From Lentisphaeria bacterium (GTDB lineage Bacteria > Verrucomicrobiota > Lentisphaeria > Victivallales > Victivallaceae), in assembly GCA_017443585.1 (NCBI GenBank), contig JAFSYV010000097.1, forward strand, positions 1-39,653: a DNA stretch of 39,653 nt, written 5' to 3'. Positions 1-9,500 of the stretch are shown one piece after another. Within the stretch, counting starts at the first letter, position 1; each line of letters starts with the position of its first letter. The notes under the pieces were generated by a model. It was not told where the DNA came from. It did no database searches and saw nothing but the letters and a program-made list of their open reading frames with translations. Made by a program: the position numbers and the translations under genes.

Positions 1-1409
1 AGCGCCACGATCTCCTGGAGCTTTTCGATGAGGAGCATCTGCGAGGCCGCCGTCGCGTCGGAGCCGCAGGACTCGATGATCCGGCGGTAGCCGTCGCCCT
101 TGGCGCTGAGGATCTCCAGATTGCCCTTGGCCTCGGCGGAAAGTTTCGCGTAGATGGCGTCGGCTTCGCCCTGAGCCTCGCGGCGGCGCTTTTCGGCTTC
201 CGCCTCGGCGGCAATGGTGATCTGTTGCTTCTGGATCTCGGCGGGAACGATCACTTCGGCCCGCTGACGCTGGGTCTCCATTTCGGCGCGGGACTTCTGG
301 GCCTCGGCTTCCGCTTCGAAGCGGGCCTTTTCGATCTTCGCCTGAGCGATCTGCTTGGCGGCTTCGGCCCGGCGGTAGGCGTCGGCTTCGGCCTCGCCCC
401 GGCTGGCGTTGGAGTTGGCGATCTCGATGGCAGCCAGGTTCTCGCCCTTGGTGGCGGTGGCGTCGGCCTGCTTCACGGCGATACGCTGATCCCGTTCGGC
501 GTCGGCTTCGCCCGCGGCGGCCTGAGCGTCGGCCTGCTTCACGGCCACACGGCGGGTCCGTTCGGCTTCGGCTTCGCCCGCGGCGGCTTCGGCGTTGGCC
601 TTGGAAACGGCGATGCGCTGTTCGCGTTCGGCGTCGGCCTCACCGGCGGCGGCTTCGGCGTTGGCCTTGGAGACGGCGATGCGCTGTTCGCGCTGGGCGT
701 CGGCCACACCGGCGGCGGCCGCGGCGTTGGCCTGCGACACGGCGATGGATTCGGCCTTCTTGGCTTCGGCGGAACCGATGCTGCCCTTCCGGGTCTCTTC
801 GGCCACGTCGATCTTGGCCTGGTTGATGGCTCCGGCGGCGGCCCGCTGGCCGATGGCCTCGATGTAGCCGGATCCGTCGGTGATGTCGGTGATGTTCACG
901 TTGAGGAGCACAAGGCCGAGCTTCTTCAACTCCTCGGCCACGTTGGCTTCGACGGAGCGGAGGAAGGATTCCCGGTCGGCGTTGATCTCCTCGATCATCA
1001 TGGAGGCGATGACCAGACGGAGCTGACCGAAGATGATGTCCTTGGCCAGGTCGGCGATGGCGTCGGGGGCGAGGCCCAGCAGACGGTCGGCGGCGTTGCC
1101 CATGAGGGCGGGATCGGTGCTCACGCCCACGGTGAAGACCGAGGGTACGCTGATGCGGATGTTCTGTTTGCACAGCGCGTTGTCCAGATTGACGTTGATC
1201 TGCATGGGACGCAGGGAAATGTACCCGTAGTCCTGGATGACGGGGATCACCATCTTGGCGCCGCCGTGGATGCACAGCGAAGCCTGGTGTCCGCGGATCT
1301 TACCGAAGATCACCAGGATCCGGTCCGAAGGACACTTCCGGTACCACGAGAGGAACGAGATGATCAGCATCAGCACGAAAATTGCCGCCGCGATGTAGAG
1401 AATAACCAT
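1..1409 (-). CDS. Flotillin-like SPFH protein (C-terminus off the left edge)
   Basis: Membrane-associated scaffold of the flotillin/YqiK/FloT type, thought to organise membrane microdomains. Read on the minus strand from ATG at 1409, the product opens with a hydrophobic anchor (MVILYIAAAIFVLMLIISFL), then an SPFH/band-7 domain (about residues 25-200) and a long Ala/Glu-rich coiled coil. Within the coil, about residues 224-332 form four 22-residue repeats and a shorter fifth, of the type QANAEAAAGEADAEREQRIA. About 469 codons are in the window and no stop is reached, so the gene is partial. It follows the NfeD-like gene by 61 bp on the same strand; this pairing is well known for flotillins and supports the call. 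Family is confident; the precise role in this organism is inferred. Confidence 0.9.
   Translation of the reverse strand, partial: MVILYIAAAIFVLMLIISFLSWYRKCPSDRILVIFGKIRGHQASLCIHGGAKMVIPVIQDYGYISLRPMQINVNLDNALCKQNIRISVPSVFTVGVSTDPALMGNAADRLLGLAPDAIADLAKDIIFGQLRLVIASMMIEEINADRESFLRSVEANVAEELKKLGLVLLNVNITDITDGSGYIEAIGQRAAAGAINQAKIDVAEETRKGSIGSAEAKKAESIAVSQANAAAAAGVADAQREQRIAVSKANAEAAAGEADAEREQRIAVSKANAEAAAGEAEAERTRRVAVKQADAQAAAGEADAERDQRIAVKQADATATKGENLAAIEIANSNASRGEAEADAYRRAEAAKQIAQAKIEKARFEAEAEAQKSRAEMETQRQRAEVIVPAEIQKQQITIAAEAEAEKRRREAQGEADAIYAKLSAEAKGNLEILSAKGDGYRRIIESCGSDATAASQMLLIEKLQEIVA
417..740 (-). repeat. Tandem 66-bp repeats in the flotillin coiled coil
   Basis: Four in-frame 66-bp units (675-740, 609-674, 543-608, 477-542) and a shorter fifth (417-476) encode 22-residue repeats. 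The units at 609-674 and 543-608 are nearly identical at the DNA level, suggesting recent duplication. Confidence 0.85.
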
Positions 1410-1470
1410 TTGAACGCTTCTCCTTGTTTTGTGTTGTTACGGTAAGTGAAAGGTGCCCGGCAAAAGGACG

Positions 1471-2061
1471 TCACGCCTTGCGGACCACCTTGTAGACGTT
1501 GTTGCCCAGATACTCCTGCACGACCACGGGGGTCCCGGTGGCCAGAGCCTCGTCGGCCACGGCTTCCACCTCCACCGTATTGGCGGGCAAAGAGACGGTG
1601 ACCCGGCCGCCGGACTTGCCCGCTCCGGGGATCGACAGATAGACGCTTCCGGAGCATCCTTTGAGGGACTCCGGCTTGATGTTTCCCGAGTGCTGGAGCT
1701 TGCAGACGAAGGCGACCACCGCCGCCGTGACGAACATCATCACCAGCCCGCAGCCCACCGAAATGAACCAGCCGCCCCAGGTGTTCATCTTGAAGCAGAT
1801 GCCGCAGAGGCCGTAAAAGGTGATGAAGGCGACGATCCCCTTGAGGGAAAGGAAACTCAAGGCGCCCAGTCCGCCCTCGTGGACTTCGCAGTCGCCGTCG
1901 CAGACGTCGGCGTCGGCACCGACATCGGCGCCGGAGGCATCGACGTCGGCGTCATGGCCCAGTCCCATCAGGGTCAGAACGAACATGACCACCAGCAGTG
2001 TGCCGCCGAAGACGGCACAGAAGAGATAGCTGTTGGAAAAAACGGCGAGCAACTTCTCCAT
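1471..2061 (-). CDS. NfeD/YqiJ-like membrane protein with C-terminal OB-fold
   Basis: Small integral membrane partner of flotillin. The 196-residue product has three hydrophobic segments (about 8-30, 70-90 and 96-122) and a soluble C-terminal domain of about 65 residues rich in beta strands and ending VYKVVRKA, as in the OB-fold of NfeD/YuaF/YqiJ proteins. The loop between the first and second membrane segments is very acidic (repeated D-A-D and D-V-D). ATG at 2061 is preferred over the in-frame ATG at 2067 because AGGAGGG lies 8 nt before it but only 2 nt before the upstream one. It is the first gene of a two-gene unit with the flotillin. Membership of the broad family is likely; the exact subfamily is uncertain. 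Confidence 0.8.
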   Translation of the reverse strand: MEKLLAVFSNSYLFCAVFGGTLLVVMFVLTLMGLGHDADVDASGADVGADADVCDGDCEVHEGGLGALSFLSLKGIVAFITFYGLCGICFKMNTWGGWFISVGCGLVMMFVTAAVVAFVCKLQHSGNIKPESLKGCSGSVYLSIPGAGKSGGRVTVSLPANTVEVEAVADEALATGTPVVVQEYLGNNVYKVVRKA

Positions 2062-2107
2062 GATCATACCCTCCTGCGTTGCGCTCCCACCTTTGGGAAC
2101 CGGGGTT

Positions 2108-2136
2108 AATATACCCCCGGTTGCCGAAGTTTTCAA
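2108..2136 (-). promoter_or_regulatory. Promoter of the NfeD-flotillin unit
   Basis: On the minus strand TTGAAA (2131-2136) is followed after 17 bp by TATATT (2108-2113). It lies about 45 bp before the NfeD-like start. The -10 box sits between inverted CCGGGG (2100-2105) and CCCCGG (2115-2120), which could be an operator. Confidence 0.7.
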
Positions 2137-2252
2137 GCCCCCTCCGGGGAAATTTCACGGTTTTGTGCGCTCCCAAACCGGACGTCCCTTCGGAGTCTCC
2201 GAGATAAACATACAAATTTTCAGTTTTTTCGGCCCGAACAGGCATTCTGTTC

Positions 2253-2281
2253 TTGACTATTGGCCGGCCGGGGAGTATATT
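2253..2281 (+). promoter_or_regulatory. Promoter of the transporter/GHKL operon
   Basis: TTGACT (2253-2258), a 17-bp spacer and TATATT (2276-2281) lie about 40 bp before the first permease gene. The next seven genes have no intergenic gap longer than 6 bp, so this may be the only promoter for 12.7 kb. The 262-bp stretch 2062-2323 otherwise holds only the divergent promoter of the flotillin unit. Confidence 0.75.
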
Positions 2282-2323
2282 ATTGTAATTGTAGATGAAA
2301 AAAGACACGAGGGACTGTAAGCC

Positions 2324-3193
2324 ATGCAGATAATCTTCAACGGCCTGTGCAACGGAGCGCTCATTGCGTTGCTCGCAATGGCGTTCGTGGTCGTTTATCT
2401 GCCGACGAAAGTTTTTTACATCGCCCTGGCCGGCATTTACGTGCTGGGAGCCTATCTGACGAAACAGTTCCTGGCCTGGGGGCTGCCGTGGGCTCTTGCC
2501 GTCGGCGGTGCGCTGGCGGCGGGCATCGGCGTTTCCCTGCTGTGCGACCTGCTGAATCACCGGCCGCTCGAACGCAAGCGGTCGTCGATGGGAGCACATA
2601 TGATCTCCAGCCTCGGCATCTACATGATCATCGTGCAGATCGTGGCCCTTGTCTGGGGAAACGATCCGCAGGTGCTCAAGATCGGCGTGGGAGGCGTGTG
2701 GCGCACCTGCGGTCTGGTCATGGCCCACTCCCAAATCGCGGCGCTTTTCATCTCCTTGTTGCTGGTTGCGGTGTTTTTCTCCTGGCTGAAATTCAGTGAC
2801 CTCGGGCTCCGCTTCCGGGGCCTTGCGGACAACCCCGTCGAGATGGAACTGCTCGGCTATGATACGGACAAACTGCGTTCGCTTGCCTTCGGCATATCGG
2901 GATTTCTCGGCGCTGCCGCCGGCATTCTGAACGCTTACGATCTGGGTTTTGATCCCAATATCGGACTGTCGGCCGTGATGCTGGCAATCGTCGCCACGAT
3001 CATCGGCGGCCGGGGAACGTTCATCGGTCCCGTTGTCGGCGGGCTGCTGCTGGGGGTCATCCGTTCTCAGGTCGTCTGGCATGCCTCGGCCCGCTGGCAG
3101 GACGCCATCACCTTTTTCCTCCTGGCGGTGTTCCTGCTCTGCCGCCCGGACGGGATCGTCAGCGGAGAAAAGCGTCTGGAGGCCAACGAATGA
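2324..3193 (+). CDS. livH: Branched-chain amino acid-type ABC permease, LivH family
   Basis: Inner-membrane permease subunit of a LivHMGFK-type importer. The 289-residue product has about eight hydrophobic segments. It starts with the family-typical pattern of an N-terminal helix containing NGLCNGALIALLAMAFVVVY and ends with the conserved GGRGTFIGPVVGGLLLGVI stretch before the last helix. GAGGGA lies 9 nt before the ATG. Its stop overlaps the start of the LivM-type gene (ATGA). LivH, UrtB and other hydrophobic-amino-acid or amide permeases are close relatives, so the substrate cannot be named from sequence. Because the operon continues into signalling-like genes, a sensing role is possible (inference). 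Confidence 0.88.
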   Translation: MQIIFNGLCNGALIALLAMAFVVVYLPTKVFYIALAGIYVLGAYLTKQFLAWGLPWALAVGGALAAGIGVSLLCDLLNHRPLERKRSSMGAHMISSLGIYMIIVQIVALVWGNDPQVLKIGVGGVWRTCGLVMAHSQIAALFISLLLVAVFFSWLKFSDLGLRFRGLADNPVEMELLGYDTDKLRSLAFGISGFLGAAAGILNAYDLGFDPNIGLSAVMLAIVATIIGGRGTFIGPVVGGLLLGVIRSQVVWHASARWQDAITFFLLAVFLLCRPDGIVSGEKRLEANE

Positions 3194-4089
3194 ACTACCT
3201 TTTCCATCTGCTGATCTACTTCGGAGTTTATGCCGTCCTCGCCATGGGGCTGAACCTCGTCGTCGGATTCTGCGGACTTCTGACGCTTGCCCACGCCGGA
3301 TACTTCGCCATCGGCGCATACACTTATGCGCTCGGGACCCTGGCCTGGGGCTTCGATTCACTTTCCGCGCTCCTTCTGGCTTTCGTTGCGGGCGGAGTGC
3401 TGAGTCTTCTCACCTCGCTTCCGACCTGGCGGCTCAAAGGCGACTATTTCGTGATGGCCTCGATGGCGGTCCAGATCCTGCTTTACTCCACCGCGTACAA
3501 CTGGGTCAATTCGGACACCAAACTCGGGACGCTCGCGAACCTCACCAACGGGCCGTTCGGCATCGCCGGCATCTCCCGCCCCGTGATTTTCGGCTGCAAA
3601 TTAAGTTCACTCGGGGCGATGGCGGCTTTTTCGCTGATCGTTGCGGCGGTTTGCATGGGCGTCTGCCGTCTGCTCCAGACCGCGCCCTGGGGACGGACGC
3701 TCAAATGCATGCGCGACGATGAACTTGCGGCGAAGAACCTCGGCAAGAATGTCCAGCTGCTGAAGGTACAGGCGCTGTTCGTCGCCTGCGCCCTGGCGGC
3801 CGTCGCCGGCGCGGTCTATGCAAGCTACACGAGTTACATCGACCCTTCACTGGCTTCGATGGATCAGTCGATCCTCCTGCTCTCGATGATTTTCGTCGGC
3901 GGCATGGGCAATCTGAAAGGGCCCCTTGCCGGGGCGGCGATCCTGCTGCTGATCCCTGAAATACTCCGTTTCCTGAATATCCCCGATGCCGTGGCTGCCG
4001 AGATCCGCGTCATGCTGTACGGACTGATGCTGGTGCTGATCGTGCGTTTCAGGCCCGAGGGCGTGGCGGGGGATTACAAAGTGAGCTGA
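3190..4089 (+). CDS. livM: Branched-chain amino acid-type ABC permease, LivM family
   Basis: Second permease subunit of the LivHM heterodimer. The 299-residue product is hydrophobic throughout and contains the LivM-typical segments GLNLVVGFCGLLTLAHAGYF near the N-terminus and FVGGMGNLKGPLAGAAIL near the C-terminus, which contacts the ATPase. It ends in a short basic-acidic tail after the family pattern RFRPEGV. The start overlaps the livH stop by 4 bp, and the fused ATPase gene follows after 4 bp. Length is normal for LivM without the long N-terminal extension some members carry. The substrate is unknown. Confidence 0.88.
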   Translation: MNYLFHLLIYFGVYAVLAMGLNLVVGFCGLLTLAHAGYFAIGAYTYALGTLAWGFDSLSALLLAFVAGGVLSLLTSLPTWRLKGDYFVMASMAVQILLYSTAYNWVNSDTKLGTLANLTNGPFGIAGISRPVIFGCKLSSLGAMAAFSLIVAAVCMGVCRLLQTAPWGRTLKCMRDDELAAKNLGKNVQLLKVQALFVACALAAVAGAVYASYTSYIDPSLASMDQSILLLSMIFVGGMGNLKGPLAGAAILLLIPEILRFLNIPDAVAAEIRVMLYGLMLVLIVRFRPEGVAGDYKVS

Positions 4090-4093
4090 AACG

Positions 4094-5464
4094 ATGCCGA
4101 CGAACGATACAGATTTGGTGCTGGAAGCCAAAGGACTGAAAAAGTCCTTCGGCGGCAATGCCGTTCTGAAAGGCGTTGATCTGGCGCTGCGCCGCGGCGA
4201 AGTCGTCCTGCTTCAGGGCGCCAACGGCTCCGGCAAGACGACGCTCCTCAACATCCTCACCGGCAACCTCAAACCGGACGGAGGCTCCATGCATCGTCAC
4301 GAGCCCCTCGGGCGCACCTGGCAGGACGTCCGGCTCTTCGCGACGCAGACCCTCGCCGACAACATCGCCATGGCGAAGCCGAAACAGTTCGGGGAAGAAC
4401 CGCTCAAGGCGGTGTTTGCCGCATGGAAGTCCCGGAGCGAGGAACGACTGAACGAGGCCGAGACGGCGGAGATCCTGAAACGTATGGGACTGGCCGAGCG
4501 CGCCGCCGTTCCCGGAGCTGATGCCAAGATCGCGGAAGCGAAATTCGCGGCCATGGTCCGCGCCCTCCGCGCCGGAGCGAAGGTCCTGTTCCTCGACGAA
4601 CCTCTTGCCGGGCTGGATCATGCCGAGATCGACGCCGTCATTGAAACGCTCCGTACGCTGGTCAAAGAACATGGGCTGACGCTCGTCATCATCGAACACG
4701 CCCTCAACATCCCGAAAGTGCTCAGGATCGCGACGACGATCTGGACCTTGAAGAACGGACTGCTTACGGCCGGGGCCCCGGATACGGCGGATGAAGCCGG
4801 CGACGGAGAGCTCCATTCCTGGCTTGAGTCGCTGGCAATCGATGGCGCCCTGGACGAGATCGACCTGCCGGGCGGAGCGCATCTGACCATCGCGGCCCGC
4901 CGGAAGGATGCGCCTGCGGTATTCGAGCTCACCGGCTGCAAGGTCAGCCGCGGGGCGCGGCCGGTCATCGCCGAACCGATTTCGTTTATCCTCAAAGAAG
5001 GGGATCTCGCCGTTCTCGAAGCGCCGAACGGCTGGGGAAAATCCACCTTGCTGGAGACGATCGCCGGGCTCATTCCGACGGCGGAGGGCCGGATCACGCT
5101 GTTCGGAGCGGATGTGACGGCGATCCCGGTCTGGAAACGTGCCCATATGGGGCTGCGTCTCAACCGCGCGGCCGGGAATCTTTTTACGCAGGCGACGGTG
5201 CGTGAAAATGCGAGGTTGAACCATGTCGCGGAACCGCTCCTGCCGAACCTGGCGGACCGCAAAGCGGGGACGCTTTCCGGCGGCGAGTCGCGCCGGCTGT
5301 CGTTCGAGGCGGTCCTCAACAATCCCGAAGCGAAAATTCTGATGTTGGACGAGCCGTTCCAGGCTCTCGACATAACCGAGTCGGCGCGGGTGCGCCGCTC
5401 GCTGTCAAACTGTAACAAAACAATCCTGGTAACAGTACCAAAAGGAGAAGAAGGAAATGAATAA
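4094..5464 (+). CDS. Fused double ABC ATPase (LivG-LivF-like) with one degenerate site
   Basis: One 456-residue protein carries two ABC nucleotide-binding domains, replacing the usual separate LivG and LivF. Domain 1: Walker A GANGSGKTT (42-50), Q-loop in RTWQDVRLF, Walker B VLFLDEP (D168, E169) and switch His202 in IIEH, but no LSGGQ; the equivalent region reads DAKIAEAKFAAMVRAL. Domain 2: Walker A GWGKST (about 313-318), intact LSGGE signature (394-398) and Walker B ILMLDEP (D419, E420), but the Q-loop Gln is not evident and the switch His is missing (LVTVPKGEEGNE at the end). In a sandwich dimer this gives one complete site (domain 1 Walker motifs with domain 2 signature) and one defective site. 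It overlaps the binding-protein gene by 8 bp. Confidence 0.88.
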   Translation: MPTNDTDLVLEAKGLKKSFGGNAVLKGVDLALRRGEVVLLQGANGSGKTTLLNILTGNLKPDGGSMHRHEPLGRTWQDVRLFATQTLADNIAMAKPKQFGEEPLKAVFAAWKSRSEERLNEAETAEILKRMGLAERAAVPGADAKIAEAKFAAMVRALRAGAKVLFLDEPLAGLDHAEIDAVIETLRTLVKEHGLTLVIIEHALNIPKVLRIATTIWTLKNGLLTAGAPDTADEAGDGELHSWLESLAIDGALDEIDLPGGAHLTIAARRKDAPAVFELTGCKVSRGARPVIAEPISFILKEGDLAVLEAPNGWGKSTLLETIAGLIPTAEGRITLFGADVTAIPVWKRAHMGLRLNRAAGNLFTQATVRENARLNHVAEPLLPNLADRKAGTLSGGESRRLSFEAVLNNPEAKILMLDEPFQALDITESARVRRSLSNCNKTILVTVPKGEEGNE

Positions 5465-6569
5465 GAAGATAGCATCCGTTTTGTTGTTGGTCATTGTGCT
5501 GCTGGCCGCTGTGTTGGTCGTGATCTCAAACGCCCGGACGGGTCAATCCGAAAAGCGCAAGGTTTATGCATTGCTGCCTTTGACCGGGGCGATCTCCGAG
5601 GAGGGGAAAAGCATAAAGAAAGCCTTGGACGTCTACATGAGAACGGAAAAGAAGCTGCCGTTCGAGGTAGTTTATGTCGACTCGGAATCGTCACCCTCGA
5701 AAGCTATTTCGTCCTTGACGCAAGCGATCAGAAATGAGAAGAATCCCACGGTTGTGTCTTTTGCACTGTTCATATCCAACAGCATTGCGCCGGTCGTGCA
5801 AAAACAGAACGGGTTCACCTTGTCGATGGGGACCATCGAAAGTGAAGCACTGGAAAAACTCGACAGCATTCAGAGAATCAGTCACGGGGCATTGGACAGC
5901 ACGGTCCCCGTGGCGGAATATGCAGCAAAGCGGTACAAGACAATTTCCATCATCTATTCGAACGAAGACTACGGCTTCCATGGGAAAGAAGTTTTCAAGA
6001 AGGTGATTTCCCGTAACAAGTCGATTGCCGTCAAGGAGTTCAGTTACGCTACCGACAGCGTCAATGTTCGGGAGATCGTAATGAAGGCCATCGCAGAGAA
6101 TGCCGGCACTGTTTTTGTCGTCGGGTTGCCCTCAACGGCTTATATCAACATTTTCAGGGAGTTGCGCAGGCAGAATTACAAGGGCGACATCCTGGTGGAC
6201 ATGGCATTCGCCAGCCCGTTCGTGTACAACACATTGGGAAAAGATGCGGACAATATCATCACGCCGTGTTTTGATTCCGAGCTGGTTTCACCTACGACTC
6301 AAAGCGGACGTGATTTCAAGCAATTCTGCGCGAACAACAATATCCCGGCCAACTTCCTGAGTGTGCAAACATTCGACACGATGAACATCATAAAACACGC
6401 TTTCGACAACAACATCTCGTTAAACCGGGCGTGGTTTTTATCCCTGAAACAGTGGAACAGTGTCGCCGGAAGTTTGGAATTCCTCGACAAGGGAAATTGC
6501 AAATATACCTGCCCGCTGGCCGTTTTTCGTGATGGCAAATTTCATGTGCTGACGCGGGAGGGCAAATAA
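5457..6569 (+). CDS. Membrane-anchored LivK-like periplasmic ligand-binding protein
   Basis: Predicted extracytoplasmic receptor of the type I periplasmic binding fold (Peripla_BP_6). The 370-residue product starts with a strong hydrophobic helix (residues 6-24) without a lipobox Cys, so it may stay tethered by the helix or be cut near SNA. The mature part begins with the family pattern YALLPLTGAISEEGKSIKKA and alternates strands and helices (TISIIYSNEDYGFHGKEVF; AGTVFVVGLPS). AAGGAG lies 9 nt before the ATG. It overlaps the ATPase gene by 8 bp, and its stop shares one base with the ATG of the giant gene (TAATG), so translation of the two is probably coupled. Base composition is visibly more A+T-rich than in the genes before it. 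The ligand is unknown. Confidence 0.85.
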   Translation: MNKKIASVLLLVIVLLAAVLVVISNARTGQSEKRKVYALLPLTGAISEEGKSIKKALDVYMRTEKKLPFEVVYVDSESSPSKAISSLTQAIRNEKNPTVVSFALFISNSIAPVVQKQNGFTLSMGTIESEALEKLDSIQRISHGALDSTVPVAEYAAKRYKTISIIYSNEDYGFHGKEVFKKVISRNKSIAVKEFSYATDSVNVREIVMKAIAENAGTVFVVGLPSTAYINIFRELRRQNYKGDILVDMAFASPFVYNTLGKDADNIITPCFDSELVSPTTQSGRDFKQFCANNNIPANFLSVQTFDTMNIIKHAFDNNISLNRAWFLSLKQWNSVAGSLEFLDKGNCKYTCPLAVFRDGKFHVLTREGK

Positions 6570-9500
6570 TGTTATCATCGCAAAACGACATATTGAGGTT
6601 TCCTGGTCACGGGGTGATCGGAGCCCTTTTGGACTTCATGACAGATGAGCCCTCTTCGTCAAGGGAAGTTATTGGTCAAGGCATTAAAAGTTGGCTTGAG
6701 GATAATTATGGAGATTTCTTTAAGACAAATATCCTTTTTATAGACTTTGCGCTATGTCAGATTGAAGATGCATCTAAAAAATATTTCTTCATAGACAATT
6801 CGGACAGCTCTGCCAAATTAAACTTTGCAAGGCGGAGCAGGGCCATCGTCTCCCCCCCCTCCCGGCGCCGATCTGGGAAGGGGGGTGTCGGGGGGAAAGG
6901 GGCCTTTTTTCGACCTTTTTTCGATTTTTCTGCGAAGAATGCGCTTAAAGTCATCCCGTTAAACAAGGCTTACGAAAAAGTCATCACGACCATAGTCAAC
7001 CAGGGCAAAGGGGTCGCTATTAATTTTGGGTTTACCAGTGCTCTGGACATTCATGGCGGTGATTACCCGCACTTCTCGGGGATGTATTATCGCTCTGACG
7101 CTACCCAGACGAAAAACGACGACGCCCCCCCATGTCTGCAAGCATATGCGGGCGAGCTGGCTAAAATTGCTTACGGATATAGATTGAAATCTTGGTACGC
7201 GATACCGGTTAACGCGCCATCTCAAACCGGGATTTATAATGTAGCACAAATTTTCATCGGCTTAAAGAAACAAATCGACGTTTCGGAAGATGGGGATGAC
7301 AGCAAACAACTTGCATCCCTGATAAAGGATCTGATTTCTCTTTTCCATTACCTTTCCCATTGGCGTTCCAATGACATTGCCGTGGTGAAGGAATTGCTCA
7401 GTCAAGGCTCGACACAGCAGGGCAATGATCCCGGCAACGACCTTTCGCTTTCCGAGGATCCGCAAAGCGAGGATGATTATTTCCAGTCCCGTTTGAGCTT
7501 GTTCCTAAAACAGTTTAGAAATTTGCTGTTGGCGCGCATTGTGGTGATGCCGTCACAAAATTCAGATTTGACCTACGCTTACAACTATACGCTGTCGGTA
7601 CCCGACAGTTCCCATCGAACCTCCGACGGTCTTGAGGAGGGATTTAAGGAAGTTTTAGAACAGTTCAACAACGCCAGGAAGCAAGCCGCCAAGAACGGCC
7701 ACTCGCTTTCTAAAGCCGCCAAGAGCCACCCCTTTTGCAGCGCTGGAAAGGAGGAACAAGAGTTTACAACTGACCTAATCCCCGTACCTGGGAAATGTCA
7801 CTGCGAGCAATGTCCAAGGGAAAATGAGTCCCAAAATGGGAACAGCGAGGATTGGGCAACATCTTGGGCTGAATGGTGTAGCCTGAGAGGAAGTGGATCG
7901 GATAATCATAATCCTAATGCAACAATGTTGTTTCTCCCGATTGGCGATGCCGCCGGCGACAATGAAACGTATGTTTACGCAGAGTTTCTGGGACGGAAAG
8001 ATGACATCAAAGAGCAGTTGGACATCTTTACCAAAAGTATGTCCTCTATTGTAAAAAAATCAATAGCGGTTTTGAGACTGTATGAGGACCTGAGGGTCAA
8101 AGCCATTTCAACCGCTATCGGGTCGATCATGTCGCGCAACGGTTCGCATAATATCGGCAGCCATGTACTGTCTGCGTTAAGTCACAGGATCGGAACGATG
8201 CCGGACGACCGGGTACTCTATCAGTATCTCCAGCAGCGTATGGATTACACCGCGACGGTGACCACCGACTTCCCCAACTGGACCGCCCCGACCCGCTTCG
8301 TCGGCAACCTGATGAAGACCTTTTTCTCACAGCGGCATCTGTTGGAGCATATCTCCGAGAGCGAAGGTCTTGGCGCGTATCATTTCCGGGGGCGCCATCT
8401 CCCGGCCGTGCAGGAAGCAAAAATCAAGATCCATCTGCGGAAATTCGAGTATACTGAAGTCAATCCCCAAAAGATTTGGGCTCAAGCTTATTCAACCCCC
8501 ACCGGCTCCCAAAATGGCCGGCTTGGTGCACCGATGTGGAAGGAATTTACGGACTACGGCGAAAATACCGGGAAGCCGGAATCCCTGCTGAAAGATGACA
8601 TCGCAGTCGCCATCCCCGGGGGCGTGGTGGGGCAGCATGCGTTTTACACAATCGTCGAAAACATTATCCGCAACGCCGCAAAGCATGAATGGGCCTCTAT
8701 CGATAGAGACCATGATAATGATAATGACAATCAAGGCCATGGTGTTGATAATCTGGAAATTTATATCGACTTCGTCGACCTGAGACAAGAAGCAAAAGTA
8801 GAATTCACCATCTGGAGCTCCGGAGGAAAATCCGAGCCTATTGAACGGGAGGAGATTGAGCCCTTATCTGCAGACGCTGTCAGGAAAATGGTCAAGCTCT
8901 TGAATGAAAATAAAGGATCGTCCCCGAAGAGTGAGAATGAAGGAGAGTCTTCAAAGAAAACTCAAAAGAGAATTGAAGAGCATCCTTTGCATCAGCGGCT
9001 TCAGGTGAGGCTGGCACAGCAGCTGATCACAAAAAAGGGTTCGCCGCGACGGGAAAACTGGGGCCTTGCTGAAATGAAGATCTCCGCAGGGTATCTGCAG
9101 CGCCGCAGCATCGGGTTAATCGGCGGACTCACCGACCTCAAAGATGGCGATCATATCATCCTCCCGGTCGCCGTGCCGGATGCGGTTCAGACGGGTAGAT
9201 ATCACTTGGGCTATCGTTTCTCTATTCCGGCGTCTAAAAAAATCTTGATCGTCACAATTGAAGATTCGCAACGACAGAATGAAGCCGCGTTCATAAAGGA
9301 AGGCATCTATTTCAAGTCCGTCGAAGCTATCAAAAGGACGGAAAAAAACGAAAACGGCGACATCGAACTTGCCTACGAGTATGTGGTGTTGCCGGCGTTT
9401 CCCAAGTATGAAAAAGAAGGCCAAAATGTCATTGATTTCACGGAATGGCTGTTGCCTTTCCGTGTGCTGGCAGGACGGACAGATGATGCCCAAAAATATT

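Noticed and set aside
417..740. Tandem repeats considered as a CRISPR array
   Set aside because: The units are contiguous and in frame with no unique spacers; they are a protein repeat.
225..1445. A 406-codon Gly-rich open frame on the plus strand
   Set aside because: It is the antisense of the flotillin repeats; the Gly/Leu/Val pattern comes from Ala/Glu codons read backwards.
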